Source: Thiocapsa marina 5811
GTDB taxonomy: Bacteria; Pseudomonadota; Gammaproteobacteria; Chromatiales; Chromatiaceae
Direction: 5' to 3'
Length of the DNA stretch: 64,000 bases
Assembly (NCBI RefSeq): GCF_000223985.1
Contig: NZ_AFWV01000019.1
Span: 1-64,000, forward strand
Shown here: one piece after another, positions 27,648-37,221 of the stretch
Position numbering within the stretch: position 1 is the stretch's first letter
How the letters are laid out: the number at the start of each line of letters is the position of its first letter
Notes under the pieces: generated by a model
What the model saw: only the letters and a program-made list of their open reading frames with translations
Told to the model about the DNA's origin: nothing
Database searches by the model: none
Translations under genes and position numbers: made by a program

Positions 27648-27983
27648 AGCGATCGCCGTCGCGGTCGAGATCAGCTCCCTGCGCCTCCGGCAACAGGGGA
27701 TCGTGCCGGCTCCTAAACCGCGCCAGCTCCGACAGTCATCGGAGCCGGCGCGGCCGATCCACTCCAACGAATGACGCATACCGCACCGGACGCGGTTTAG
27801 GACGATCGATCCCCGAGGCTATCAAGATCGCTCACAGGGTCTATCATCAGACGGAGATGGTCCCGGACCTGGATAACGAAAACTGCCGAGGGGCTTGGCA
27901 ATGCGGACCGTCGGGGCCGCCTTGGCCAAAGGCGGCAGCCGGACAAGGAACGCGGTCCCGACCCGCAGCTTTTCGGAGACATC
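27648..27983. other. Intergenic region before the proton ATPase
   Basis: 336 bp holding one 88-bp CTAAACCGCG element (27713-27800) and a stem GCCGCCTT-GGCCA-AAGGCGGC (27916-27936) about 45 bp upstream of the ATPase start. No T run follows the stem, so it may be a leader structure rather than a terminator. Confidence 0.5.
27713..27800. repeat. 88-bp inverted-end element, module 1
   Basis: Begins CTAAACCGCG and ends CGCGGTTTAG, exactly 88 bp. An internal hairpin is CTCCGA-CAGTCA-TCGGAG. It aligns end to end, without length change, with the reverse complement of 37113-37200. Confidence 0.85.
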
Positions 27984-30611
27984 ATGACCACACTCCCTGC
28001 CGTTGAGCCACCTGCTGCGCTCGATACACCCGACAACCCCGCATCAACCCTCGCAGCGACAAGCGGCGCGCCGGCCGGCACGGCGGCCCCGACCACCCTG
28101 GGCCCGGCCGCCATCGCTGCCGAGCTAGGCAAATTGGCGACCTCGCCGAAGGGTTTGAGTCCCGACGAGGCCAAAGGCCGGCTGGAGAAGGTCGGGCCGA
28201 ACGCCATCATCGCCCGGGAGGAGAACCGCTGGAGCAAGCTGCTCGGATACTTCTGGGGACCGATCCCCTGGATGATCGAGGCAGCCGCGTTGATCTCGCT
28301 CGTGCGCCGGGACTGGCCGGACTTCGCCGTCGTGACCGGGCTCTTGCTGTACAACGCCGCGGTCGGCTTCTGGCAGGACAACAAGGCGGCCAACGCCTTG
28401 GCCGCCCTGAAAAAGGGGTTGGCACTCAAGGCACGGGCGCTGCGCGGCGGTCAATGGCTCTCGGTGGATGCGGCCGATCTGGTGCCCGGTGATGTCGTCA
28501 TGGTTGCCGCCGGCGAGATCGTGCCGGCCGACTGTCTGCTGATCGAGGGCGAGTATCTGAGCGTGGATCAGTCCGCACTCACGGGCGAGTCCTTGCCGGT
28601 CTCCAAGCGTGTGGGCGACAGCGCCTATTCTGGAAGCATCGCCAAACAGGGCACGATGACGGCCGCCGTGACGGCCACCGGCAACCAGACCTTCTTCGGG
28701 CGCACGGCCAAGCTGGTCGCGTCCGCCGGCTCCAAATCGCACTCGGAGCAGGCGGTGCTCCAGATCGGCGACTTCCTGATCCTGCTGGCCGCCGCCTTGG
28801 CCGTCGTGCTGGTCGGCTTCCAGGTGTATCGGGACGTCGTGGTCGCAGACGTCTGGGGTTGGGACACGATCGGCGCAATCGCCCAGTTCGTCTTGGTGCT
28901 CCTGATCGCCTCGGTGCCGGTGGCCATGCCTGCGGTGATGTCCGTGACCATGGCCCTGGGTGCCTTGGCGCTATCGAAGGAGAAGGCGATCGTCTCGCGG
29001 CTCTCGGCGATCGAGGAGTTGGCTGGCGTCGACGTCCTGTGCAGCGACAAGACAGGCACCCTGACGCTGAACCAGCTCAAGCTGGATACCCCGATCCCCT
29101 ACGGGAGCGCCCGGGCGCAGGATGTGGTCTTCGCCGCCGCGCTTGCAAGCCAGACCGGCAGCGAGGATGCGATCGACCAGGCGGTTTTGCAGGCGCTGGC
29201 CGACCCCAAGGCGCTGGATACCGTCACCCGGACCAAATTCGTCCCCTTCGACCCGGTCAACAAGAAGACGGTCGCCACCGTCACCGACGCGCAAGGCCGC
29301 ACCTTCCAGTATGCCAAGGGCGCCCCGCAGGCCATCGCCGAGCTCTGCAAGCTCGATCCGGTGACCCGCGGGAAGTACGACGGGGAGGTCAACGCGCTGG
29401 CGGGCCGCGGCTACCGGGCGCTCGGGGTCGCACAGTCCGGAGACGACGGCACGACCTGGGTCTTGGTGGGCCTGCTGTCGCTGATGGACCCGCCGCGGCC
29501 GGATGCGAAGTCGACGATCGCCGAGACCGAGAAGCTCGGACTCGCCGTGAAGATGGTGACGGGAGACGATGTCGCCATCGGCAGCGAGATCGCCAAGCAG
29601 CTCGGCATGGGCGGGCACCTGCTGGTGGCGGGCGACGTGTTCAAGGAGGGCACGGACCCCGACCGGATCCCCATGTCCGCTGCCCGAGCAGTGGAGCGCG
29701 CCGACGGCTTCGGGCGGGTCTTCCCGCAGCACAAGTACGAGATCGTGAAGAGTCTCCAGGAGCTGGGGCATCTGGTCGCGATGACCGGCGACGGGGTCAA
29801 CGATGCTCCGGCCCTCAAGGAGGCCGACTGCGGCGTGGCCGTGAGCGGCGCCACCGACGCGGCCCGCAGCGCGGCCGCGCTCGTCCTGACGGCACCGGGT
29901 CTGTCGACCATCGTCAATGCCATCATCGAGGCGCGCAAGATCTTCGAGCGCATCCGCAGCTACGTCTACTACCGGATCGCCATGACGCTCGACATCATGT
30001 TCGTCGTCGTCATGGCCTATGTCTTCTTCGGCTTTCAGCCGCTGACCGCCATCATGATCGTCGTTCTGGCCCTGCTGGACGACATCCCGATCATGACCAT
30101 CGCCTACGACAAGGTCGAGACCTCGCCGCAGCCGGTGCGTTGGCACATGCAGCGCATCCTGGTGTTCTCCTCGCTGATGGGCCTGCTCGCCATCGCGCAG
30201 AGCTTCGGCCTGGTCCTGGCGGGCATGGAGTGGATGAGCGATCCGGCCTTGATGGCCCGCTTCGCACTCGATCATCAACACCTGCAGACCATGTTGTTCC
30301 TGCAGCTCGCGGCCGGCGGTCACTTGCTGCTCTTCGTCGTGCGGACCCGGCGCTCGATCTTCGTGCCGCCCTACCCGAGTGCACCGCTCTTCGTGGCGAT
30401 CGTCGCAACCCAGGCGGTCGCGGCCTTGATGTGCGCCTACGGGATCCTGGTACCGCAACTGCCTTGGAGTCTGATCGGCATCGTCTGGGTCTACGTCCTG
30501 ATCTGGATGGTCGTGACCGACGTCGTGAAGCTGATCTACTACCGCATCCAGGACCAGCGCGAGGCCGCAGGCATGAGGCTGAGCCAGCCAATCACAGGGG
30601 TACAAGCGTGA
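27984..30611 (+). CDS. P-type plasma-membrane H+-ATPase (type IIIA)
   Basis: An 875-residue P3A ATPase. The phosphorylation motif CSDKTGTLT has Asp355; the actuator TGES lies in SALTGESLPVSK; the hinge is TGDGVNDAPALKEADCG. Ten-helix topology is indicated by the hydrophobic blocks at both ends. The family exports protons from the cytoplasm using ATP. Its TGA stop overlaps the GTG start of a PPK2 kinase (GTGA), so the two are translated together. That suggests an energy or pH-stress module in which polyphosphate-derived nucleotide feeds proton export, which is inference. Confidence 0.93.
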   Translation: MTTLPAVEPPAALDTPDNPASTLAATSGAPAGTAAPTTLGPAAIAAELGKLATSPKGLSPDEAKGRLEKVGPNAIIAREENRWSKLLGYFWGPIPWMIEAAALISLVRRDWPDFAVVTGLLLYNAAVGFWQDNKAANALAALKKGLALKARALRGGQWLSVDAADLVPGDVVMVAAGEIVPADCLLIEGEYLSVDQSALTGESLPVSKRVGDSAYSGSIAKQGTMTAAVTATGNQTFFGRTAKLVASAGSKSHSEQAVLQIGDFLILLAAALAVVLVGFQVYRDVVVADVWGWDTIGAIAQFVLVLLIASVPVAMPAVMSVTMALGALALSKEKAIVSRLSAIEELAGVDVLCSDKTGTLTLNQLKLDTPIPYGSARAQDVVFAAALASQTGSEDAIDQAVLQALADPKALDTVTRTKFVPFDPVNKKTVATVTDAQGRTFQYAKGAPQAIAELCKLDPVTRGKYDGEVNALAGRGYRALGVAQSGDDGTTWVLVGLLSLMDPPRPDAKSTIAETEKLGLAVKMVTGDDVAIGSEIAKQLGMGGHLLVAGDVFKEGTDPDRIPMSAARAVERADGFGRVFPQHKYEIVKSLQELGHLVAMTGDGVNDAPALKEADCGVAVSGATDAARSAAALVLTAPGLSTIVNAIIEARKIFERIRSYVYYRIAMTLDIMFVVVMAYVFFGFQPLTAIMIVVLALLDDIPIMTIAYDKVETSPQPVRWHMQRILVFSSLMGLLAIAQSFGLVLAGMEWMSDPALMARFALDHQHLQTMLFLQLAAGGHLLLFVVRTRRSIFVPPYPSAPLFVAIVATQAVAALMCAYGILVPQLPWSLIGIVWVYVLIWMVVTDVVKLIYYRIQDQREAAGMRLSQPITGVQA

Positions 30612-31471
30612 ACGACATCAAAACGCTGATCGTCGAACCGGGTGCAAAGGTGCATCTCGAGCAATTCGATCCGGCCTACACAGGCGAACCCGGGCAGGAG
30701 ATCGCGCACGCCGATCGCGCACCTGCGTTGGAATCGGTCAAGGCCAGGATCGGTGCATTGCAGCGCAAGATGTACGGGGACAACGCGCATTCACTTCTCA
30801 TCGTGCTCCAGGGCCTGGATGCCGCCGGCAAGGACGGCGTGTGCTGGCACGTGATCTCCGGCATGGATCCTCAGGGCTGCAGGGTCCAGGGATTCAAGGC
30901 GCCCACGGCCGTGGAGGCAGCGCACGACTTCCTGTGGCGCATTCACCCGCATGCACCGGCCAAGGGCGAGGTGGCGGTCTTCAACCGCTCGCACTACGAG
31001 GACGTGCTGGTCACTCGGGTTCACAAGCTGGTACCGCGCAAGGTCTGGGAGCGGCGTTACGACCTGATCAACGAATGGGAGCGTCTGCTTCACATCGAGA
31101 ACGGCACGACCATCCTGAAGTTTTGCCTGGTCGTTTCCAAAGAGGAGCAGCTCAAGCGCTTCGCGGAGCGGCTGGAGGATCCCGACCGGCAGTGGAAGAT
31201 CAGCGATTCCGATTACAGGGAGCGCGAATTCTTCGACGACTATCTGGCCGCCTTCAACGAGGCCCTGGAGCGCACCTCGACACCGCACGCGCCCTGGTTC
31301 ACCATCCCCTGCGACCACAAGTGGTTCCGCAACCTGGCCGTCGCCGGCATCATCGCCGACACCCTGGACGCGTTGCACCTCGAATACCCCGAGCCCACGG
31401 TCGATCTCGACCGGATCCGGCGCGAATACCACGCGGCGCAGAGCAAGGAGAATGCGGGCGGCAAGGGATAG
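30608..31471 (+). CDS. PPK2-family polyphosphate kinase
   Basis: A 287-residue PPK2 enzyme with a GTG start overlapping the ATPase stop by four bases. The P-loop is GLDAAGKDG (69-77), followed by FKAPTAVEAAHDFLWRIH, the lid/Walker B-like FNRSHYEDVLVTRVH and the C-terminal PWFTIPCDHKWFRNLAV. Members move phosphate between polyphosphate and nucleoside mono- or diphosphates; the subclass cannot be fixed by eye. An 8-bp GC hairpin lies downstream at 31581-31600. Confidence 0.92.
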   Translation: MNDIKTLIVEPGAKVHLEQFDPAYTGEPGQEIAHADRAPALESVKARIGALQRKMYGDNAHSLLIVLQGLDAAGKDGVCWHVISGMDPQGCRVQGFKAPTAVEAAHDFLWRIHPHAPAKGEVAVFNRSHYEDVLVTRVHKLVPRKVWERRYDLINEWERLLHIENGTTILKFCLVVSKEEQLKRFAERLEDPDRQWKISDSDYREREFFDDYLAAFNEALERTSTPHAPWFTIPCDHKWFRNLAVAGIIADTLDALHLEYPEPTVDLDRIRREYHAAQSKENAGGKG

Positions 31472-31580
31472 CGGGGCTCGACGGCGGCGTCTTGGCCCCG
31501 TCGAGGAGCCGCCGGGATGCAACGATGAGCCGGTGTCAAGCCGGCCCGCAAGCGAGGCGCGCGCCGAAGGGCCCGGCCCG

Positions 31581-31600
31581 GCCGGGCGCTCGCGCCCGGC
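31581..31600. terminator. Hairpin between convergent genes
   Basis: GCCGGGCG-CTCG-CGCCCGGC, an 8-bp stem with a four-base loop, between the convergent PPK2 and permease genes. There is no T run on either strand, so termination strength is uncertain. Confidence 0.45.
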
Positions 31601-31615
31601 TCTCGAGACGCCGAT

Positions 31616-32866
31616 CTACGTCGTCACCATACCCATCAGATAGCGCACCCAGACCCAGGCGATGAGCAACGTGGTCAGCGCGATCGGGATGCCCGCCTTG
31701 GCAAACTCCCAGAACGAGATGTTGAACCCTTTCGCGTTTGCCGCATCGACCACGATGATGTTGGCCAGGCTGCCGATGATGATGAGGTTGCTGGAGAGCC
31801 CGCTGGCCAAGGCGATCAAGGGTCCGGCCTGCGGATCGCCGGCATAGGGCAGGAGCAGCATGACCGTCGGCACGTTCGAGACGATGTCGCTCAGCACGGC
31901 GGTCAAAGCATAAAGCACGCCGCTGTGCTGCAGATCGAACCCTGCCGCCTTCAGATCGCCGACCAATTGTTGCGGCAACCCGCTGTCCTGGATGGCGCCG
32001 TTGACGACGAACAGGCCGATGAACAGGATCAGCAGATCCCAATCGACACGGTGCAGCATCGTGCGCGAGACGAAGCGGGCGTTGAACAGCATGAAGGCCC
32101 CCGCGCTGGCTGCCACCAATCCGCGATTCCAATCCGTAAAGATGAAGGCGTAGAGGATAAAGCCCAGGACCAACAGCCCCTTCAGGGTCTCCCAGCCGTC
32201 GAATCGAGGCGTTTCGGCGGTTGACTCGGCAGTGTCGACGCGCTGCGCTGTATCCGGTCGATCGAGCCGCCAGCGTCCGCGGTAGGCCACGACCAGAACA
32301 AGCCAGACAACGACCAGAGAGAGGACGGCAGGGATCGCCGCGTACCCCATAAAGCCGGCAAAGGACAGGTGGAGCCGTTCGCCGATGAGCATGTTCTGGG
32401 GGCTGCCGATGAGCGTGGCCACCGACCCGGCATTGGCGGCAAAGGCGATGGCCAACAGGAAGGGGACCGGGTTCATACGCCGCTGCAGACTGATCGACAA
32501 CACGACCGGGGTCATGGCGACGGCCACCACGTCGTTGGTGAGGAATGCCGACATCACCCCGACCACTGCCGTCAGCGACGCAAGCAAGACGGGCGGACTG
32601 GCCTGGATTCGGGTCACCGCTGCGGACAGCGACCCATAGAACCCGGACAGCTCGAGCTGGATGGAGATCAGCATGAGGCCGAAGAGCATGCCGAGTGTGC
32701 TGAAATCGATGCTCGCGAGGGCTTGGCTCTGGGTCAGCTCGGCAGTGGCGAGCAGGGCGATGGCGCCGCCCAAGGCGATGGACGCACGGTCGACCTTCAG
32801 CCACGGCAAGTGACCGAGCATCATCCCCAGATAGACCACGAAGAAGACGATCAGGACCATCGACAT
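31616..32866 (-). CDS. ArsB/SLC13-type anion permease
   Basis: A 416-residue polytopic membrane protein with the ion-transporter superfamily hairpin signatures AFLTNDVVAVAMTPVVL and FAANAGSVATLIGSPQNMLI. The second half repeats the pattern (VLSDIVSNVPTVMLLLP and ASGLSSNLIIIGSLANIIVV). It is related to ArsB/CitM/SLC13 permeases. No arsenate-resistance gene is adjacent, so arsenite specificity is not supported and the substrate is open. It is convergent with the PPK2 gene and divergent from the aldehyde dehydrogenase. Confidence 0.83.
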   Translation of the reverse strand: MSMVLIVFFVVYLGMMLGHLPWLKVDRASIALGGAIALLATAELTQSQALASIDFSTLGMLFGLMLISIQLELSGFYGSLSAAVTRIQASPPVLLASLTAVVGVMSAFLTNDVVAVAMTPVVLSISLQRRMNPVPFLLAIAFAANAGSVATLIGSPQNMLIGERLHLSFAGFMGYAAIPAVLSLVVVWLVLVVAYRGRWRLDRPDTAQRVDTAESTAETPRFDGWETLKGLLVLGFILYAFIFTDWNRGLVAASAGAFMLFNARFVSRTMLHRVDWDLLILFIGLFVVNGAIQDSGLPQQLVGDLKAAGFDLQHSGVLYALTAVLSDIVSNVPTVMLLLPYAGDPQAGPLIALASGLSSNLIIIGSLANIIVVDAANAKGFNISFWEFAKAGIPIALTTLLIAWVWVRYLMGMVTT

Positions 32867-33228
32867 GAGTCATTCACTCGGTTCGATCCGGGTTTGCCGC
32901 ACTCACATGCATACCCGAAGGCGTACGCAGCGGTCGTGCCGGACGGTCGGTTTGCTATCGGAAGGAGATTATCGTACAGGAGAATCGACGCGCTCGCGGA
33001 TGTCGCCGAACGCCGCTGCATCGCGGTCACCCGAGCCGCTCGATCGGCGCATAGAGCCCCACAGCCGTGCCGACCGCCATCGCCGAGGCACCTTGCCGAG
33101 GACGATCCGGCGGCCGACGGACACGTCGGTCGGCTCCAACGCGTCCGGGCACACTCTGCGTCTTTGCGGTTCAAACCGGAAAGGGTCCATTCTCGGACCC
33201 GGCCGACCGAAACGGAGGAGACACCCCG
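32867..33228. other. Divergent intergenic region, permease / aldehyde dehydrogenase
   Basis: 362 bp that must hold both promoters. AACGGAGGAG (33211-33220) is the ribosome site of the dehydrogenase. No operator or repeat was recognised. Confidence 0.4.
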
Positions 33229-34593
33229 ATGCCGCTGCAATCGATCAACCCGTACAACGGCGAGACCCTGGAGCAGATCGAGACGATCGACGAGACCGCG
33301 CTGGAGGCCGCGCTCGACGCGGCGGCGCGGGCCGCATCCGCCTGGGGCGCCCGGCCCGTCGCCGAGCGCGCGGGCCTGCTGCATGGGGTCGCCAAGCTCC
33401 TGCGCGGCCGCACCCCGAATTTGGCCCGCCTGATGTCCTTGGAGATGGGCAAGCTGATCGGCGAGGCCGAGGCCGAAATCGGCAAATGCGCGCTGGTCTG
33501 CGACTACTACGCCGAGAACGCCGAACGACTGCTCGCCGACGAGCCGATCGCCTCCGATGCCTCGCGCAGCATGGTCGTGCATCAACCGCTGGGTCCGCTG
33601 CTCGCCGTGATGCCGTGGAACTTCCCCTTCTGGCAGGCGTTCCGCTGCGCCGCACCCGCAATCGCGGCGGGTAATCCGGTCCTGCTCAAGCATGCCTCGA
33701 ATGTCCCGCGCTGCGCCTTGGAGATCGAGCGACTGTTCGAGGACGCGGGCGCCCCGGACGGGGTCTTCAGCACGCTGTTGATCGACGCCCGCCGCGCGGA
33801 GGGTGTCGTCGCCGACCCGCGCGTGCGCGGCGTCAGCCTCACGGGCAGCGACGCGGCGGGACGACGGGTCGCGTCCATCGCCGGCGAGCACCTGAAGCGA
33901 ACGGTGCTCGAGCTCGGCGGCTCCGACGCCTTCGTGGTACTTGAAGATGCCGACCTCGAGGAGGCCGTCGCGACCGCCGTGCGCTCGCGGTTCATGAACG
34001 CCGGCCAGAGCTGTATCGCGGCCAAGCGATTCATCGTCGTCGATGCAATCGCCGAGACGTTCGTCGCGCGCCTGCGCACGGCAATCAAGGCGCTGGTGCC
34101 GGGCGATCCCCTGGACCCGCGGACGACCTTGGCACCGCTCGCGCGTGCGGATCTTCGCGACACGCTCCATGAGCAGGTGCTCGCGAGCCTCGACGCCGGG
34201 GCACGCCTGATCATCGGCGGACACCCCTTGGATCGCCCCGGCTGGTTCTATGCCGCGACCCTGCTCGACGCCGTCGGCCCCGGCATGCCGGCCTACGACG
34301 ACGAGCTGTTCGGCCCCGTAGCGGCCGTTCTCCGTGCCGCCGACGAAAGCGAAGCGCTCAAGATCGCCAACGACACCCGGTTCGGGCTCGGCGGCAGCGT
34401 CTGGACACGCGACAGCGCGCGCGGCGAGCGCTTTGCGCGCCGGATGGCCTGCGGATGCGCCTTCGTCAACGGTCTGGTCAAGAGCGACCCGCGCCTGCCC
34501 TTCGGCGGGATCAAGGAGTCGGGCTACGGACGCGAGCTCGGCGCGCTTGGCATCCATGAGTTCGTCAACGCCAAGACCTTGTGGATCCGCTAG
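33229..34593 (+). CDS. NAD(P)-dependent succinate-semialdehyde dehydrogenase (Sad-like)
   Basis: A 454-residue aldehyde dehydrogenase close to Escherichia coli Sad/YneI in length and sequence (MPWNFPFWQAFRCAAPAIAAGNPVLLKHA is a typical stretch, here at about 125-153). The catalytic Glu is E228 in VLELGGSDAFVV and the nucleophile is C262 in NAGQSCIAAKRF. The start is set by GGAGGAG eight bases upstream. It oxidises a semialdehyde to the acid; the exact substrate is inferred from similarity. It is alone in its transcript. Confidence 0.9.
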   Translation: MPLQSINPYNGETLEQIETIDETALEAALDAAARAASAWGARPVAERAGLLHGVAKLLRGRTPNLARLMSLEMGKLIGEAEAEIGKCALVCDYYAENAERLLADEPIASDASRSMVVHQPLGPLLAVMPWNFPFWQAFRCAAPAIAAGNPVLLKHASNVPRCALEIERLFEDAGAPDGVFSTLLIDARRAEGVVADPRVRGVSLTGSDAAGRRVASIAGEHLKRTVLELGGSDAFVVLEDADLEEAVATAVRSRFMNAGQSCIAAKRFIVVDAIAETFVARLRTAIKALVPGDPLDPRTTLAPLARADLRDTLHEQVLASLDAGARLIIGGHPLDRPGWFYAATLLDAVGPGMPAYDDELFGPVAAVLRAADESEALKIANDTRFGLGGSVWTRDSARGERFARRMACGCAFVNGLVKSDPRLPFGGIKESGYGRELGALGIHEFVNAKTLWIR

Positions 34594-34726
34594 GACTGTC
34601 GAGCCTTGGAGTGCCGGCCGACTCAACACCCGTGTGCTCCCCGGGACCAACCCATGGCACGCGTCGTTGTCTCGGTATCCGCCATGGCCTATGTTTTCCA
34701 CCGCCTAGGGTTTCCCGGAGCCTCTC

Positions 34727-34822
34727 GTGACCACCAAGCACCCCTTTCATCCCGCCTTGATGCGGCAATTGGATCGGGACGATTTGCTTGATATCGGTGC
34801 ACATGGCGAGGTCTACCGATAA
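34727..34822 (+). CDS. Possible 31-aa ORF or gene remnant
   Basis: A GTG-start frame encoding HPFHPALMRQLDRDDLLDIG and a short tail ending GEVYR. A good GGAG ribosome site (34717-34720) sits six bases upstream. The composition is protein-like and the frame stops just before the repeat-laden DNA, so it may be the front of a gene truncated by repeat insertion. No family recognised. Confidence 0.25.
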   Translation: MTTKHPFHPALMRQLDRDDLLDIGAHGEVYR

Positions 34823-34945
34823 GGCGCACCACGCATTGAGCGGTCGGCTTCGAGGATATTCATCAGGCGTCGGAGATAGCGATCAAACCACCGGCACGAA
34901 CATCCGGTTCGGCGTACGCCCGAAGTGGTCGCCGAGGCATTGTTT

Positions 34946-35015
34946 GTCACTCCGGCCACCGCGGCACTTGGCGCAGAGCGCCACGGGCATGCGTGACACC
35001 GCTGAGCGGTGTCAC
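34946..35015. repeat. GTGACACCGC hairpin repeat, copy 1
   Basis: Contains the perfect 10-bp stem GTGACACCGC-TGA-GCGGTGTCAC (34993-35015), preceded by GGCGCAGAGCGCCA. Same architecture, opposite orientation, as 40875-40950 and 50530-50600. Confidence 0.75.
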
Positions 35016-35103
35016 GCGTTCTTTGCGGTTTGGGTGGTCGGTCTATGGGACGAGGCCTACGGCGACACCGAGAGTGCAAGGCCAACGGGTGCAACGCCTG
35101 ACC

Positions 35104-35129
35104 AAAAAAAGGCCCGGTAAGACCGGGCC
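35104..35129 (-). terminator. Intrinsic terminator of the fru operon
   Basis: On the minus strand, GGCCCGGT-CTT-ACCGGGCC followed by seven T residues. It lies about 120 bp downstream of fruA and is the cleanest Rho-independent terminator of the fru region. Confidence 0.88.
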
Positions 35130-35249
35130 GAAATGTCTCCCTAAGGAGGAGACGAGGAGGACTCTGGGAGCCGAGTCAGCCGTGCAGCGTTCGCTCGGGG
35201 CTTTTGCCGGGCTGGGACCGACTCGGCATCGTTCGGGTCTCGATGCCGC

Positions 35250-37061
35250 TCACTTGGCCGTCACGCCTGCGACGAGTGAGGGCTTGGGTTCCTGAAGCGA
35301 TGGCTTGAGGATGAGCAAGGCGACCGTGGTCAGAATGGTGCCGACGGCGATGGCGAGCGCGTACAAGGCAAGGTGGCTGACGGCGTTCGGGATGGCGAGG
35401 ACGAAGACGCCGCCGTGGGGTGCGCGCAGTCCGACGCTGAAGTACATGGAGAGTGCCCCGGCGGCCGCCGAGCCGAGGACGGCGGCGGGTATGACGCGCA
35501 ACGGGTCCTTGGCGGCGAAGGGGATGGCGCCTTCGGTGATGAAGGAGAGCCCGAGCACGCCGGCGGCCTTGCCGGCCTCGCGCTCGGCTTGGGTGAAGCG
35601 GTTGCCGCCGACGAGGGTGGCGATGGCGATCCCGAGCGGCGGCGTCATGCCGGCGGCCATCACGGCGGCCATGGGCATGAAGCTGTCGCTGGTGAGCAGT
35701 CCGACGGCGAAGGTGTAGGCGGCCTTGTTGACCGGGCCGCCCATGTCCACGGCCATCATGCCGCCGAGGATGAGGCCGAGGATGACGGCGTTGGTGGTGC
35801 CCATGCCCTGCAGGAAGGCGGTGAGACCGTCCATGATCAGCTTCACCGGTCCGCCGACGACGTAGATCATCAGCAGGCCGACCGCGAGCGTGGAGAGCAG
35901 CGGGATGACCAGCACGGGTTTCAGCCCTTCGAAGTGCTGGGGCAGATGCACCCGGTCGCGAATCAGGAGGGCGATGTAGCCGGCAAGAAAGCCGGAGACG
36001 ATGCCGCCGAGGAAGCCGGCTTCGAGGTTCATGGCGAGCATGCCGCCGACCAGTCCCGGGGTCAGACCGGGTCGGTCGGCGATCGAATAGGCGATGAAGC
36101 CGGAGAGGATCGGGATCATCAGCTTGAACGCGGCACCGCCGCCGATCTCCATCAGGGCTGCGGCCAGCGAGCCCTCGACCTTGAACGCCTCGATGCCGAA
36201 GACGAAAGAGAGCGCGATGCAGAGACCGCCCGCGACCACGATCGGCAGCATGTAGGAGACGCCGGTCAGCAGGTGTTTGTAGACGCCTTCGAGATGGCGC
36301 TTTCCGGCGCCCGATCCCGCCCCCGCGGTCGGCGCGGCAGCGACCGGCGCGGTTCCGCCGGCGACGGTCGCCTCGGCCTTGGCGCGATCGATCAGGGCCG
36401 CAGCGCCCTTCACCGCTGCACCGACCGATGTCGTGTAAACCGGCTTGCCGGCGAACCGACCGGTGTCGACATGGGTGTCGGCGGCGATGATGACCAGGTC
36501 CGCCGCGGCGATCTGCTCGGCGCTGAGCTGGTTCTTCGCGCCTACCGAACCCTGGGTCTCGACATCGATGCTGTCCCCGGCGGCGACCGCCGCCTTCTTC
36601 AGCGCGTCCGCGGCCATGAAGGTGTGGGCGATGCCCGTGGGGCAAGCGGTGATGGCGACGATGCGCCGGCCCGCCCGGGGCGCCGGCGCGGCTTCGGCGG
36701 TCGGTGCCTTCGGCGGTGCCGTCGCCACGTCCGAGGCGGGACTCGGAGCCAACCCCGGCACCAACGCCAACAGCTCCTCGATGACCGCCCGGCTGTCGCG
36801 AATCGCGCGGCCGGTGGAAACCGTCAGCATCGGCTTGTCGCCGAAGGGTTCGAGCTCGACATGGATGTCCGCGGCGATGAGCACCGCATCGGCGGCGGCG
36901 ATGGTCTCCTCCGAGAGCCGATTGGTGGTGCCTTCGGCGCCGTGGATCTCGACCTGGATCTCGTGACCCATCAGGGCTGCGGTCTTCTTGATGGCCTCCG
37001 CCGCCATCAGGCTGTGGGCGATACCCGTCGGACAGGATGTCACTGCAATAAGTCTGGCCAT
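35250..37061 (-). CDS. fruA: Fructose PTS permease EIIB'BC
   Basis: A 603-residue PTS transporter that imports fructose as fructose 1-phosphate. It has two tandem IIB domains: TSCPTGIAHSLMAAEAI with Cys10 and TACPTGIAHTFMAADAL with Cys140. A Pro/Ala linker follows, then a IIC membrane domain from about residue 205 (GVSYMLPIVVAGGLCIALSF onward). In E. coli FruA the first IIB-like domain lacks the phosphorylated Cys; here both keep CPTGIAH. It is last in the fruB-fruK-fruA operon, separated from fruK by a 243-bp gap full of repeats. Confidence 0.95.
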   Translation of the reverse strand: MARLIAVTSCPTGIAHSLMAAEAIKKTAALMGHEIQVEIHGAEGTTNRLSEETIAAADAVLIAADIHVELEPFGDKPMLTVSTGRAIRDSRAVIEELLALVPGLAPSPASDVATAPPKAPTAEAAPAPRAGRRIVAITACPTGIAHTFMAADALKKAAVAAGDSIDVETQGSVGAKNQLSAEQIAAADLVIIAADTHVDTGRFAGKPVYTTSVGAAVKGAAALIDRAKAEATVAGGTAPVAAAPTAGAGSGAGKRHLEGVYKHLLTGVSYMLPIVVAGGLCIALSFVFGIEAFKVEGSLAAALMEIGGGAAFKLMIPILSGFIAYSIADRPGLTPGLVGGMLAMNLEAGFLGGIVSGFLAGYIALLIRDRVHLPQHFEGLKPVLVIPLLSTLAVGLLMIYVVGGPVKLIMDGLTAFLQGMGTTNAVILGLILGGMMAVDMGGPVNKAAYTFAVGLLTSDSFMPMAAVMAAGMTPPLGIAIATLVGGNRFTQAEREAGKAAGVLGLSFITEGAIPFAAKDPLRVIPAAVLGSAAAGALSMYFSVGLRAPHGGVFVLAIPNAVSHLALYALAIAVGTILTTVALLILKPSLQEPKPSLVAGVTAK

Positions 37062-37112
37062 GGTGTGCTCCGGAATCTGGTGGTCGGCTTGCGTGGCTCG
37101 GCCTGGAAGGAC

Positions 37113-37200
37113 TTAAACCGCGCCCGGCGCGATGTGCGTCGTTTGCTGGATTGGTTTGGGCGCGCCGCCTCCGACAATTGCCGGAGCCGGAGCGGCTTAA
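37113..37200. repeat. 88-bp inverted-end element, module 2
   Basis: TTAAACCGCG ... GCGGCTTAA, exactly 88 bp, in the fruK-fruA gap. Its reverse complement aligns with 27713-27800 without gaps. Together with 37222-37307 it makes a 195-bp composite repeated at 63720-63914. Confidence 0.85.
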
Positions 37201-37221
37201 GGTATTAAAAAATATATAATT

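Larger units (their letters stand above)
34594..35249. other. Repeat-rich gap with a terminator
   Basis: About 650 bp without a firm gene. It holds a possible 31-codon frame (34727-34822), a GTGACACCGC repeat (34946-35015) and the terminator of the fru operon (35104-35129). Confidence 0.5.

Noticed and set aside
31616-32866. Naming the permease arsB
   Set aside because: Family fold fits, but no arsenic-resistance gene is adjacent and related SLC13/CitM carriers share the motifs.
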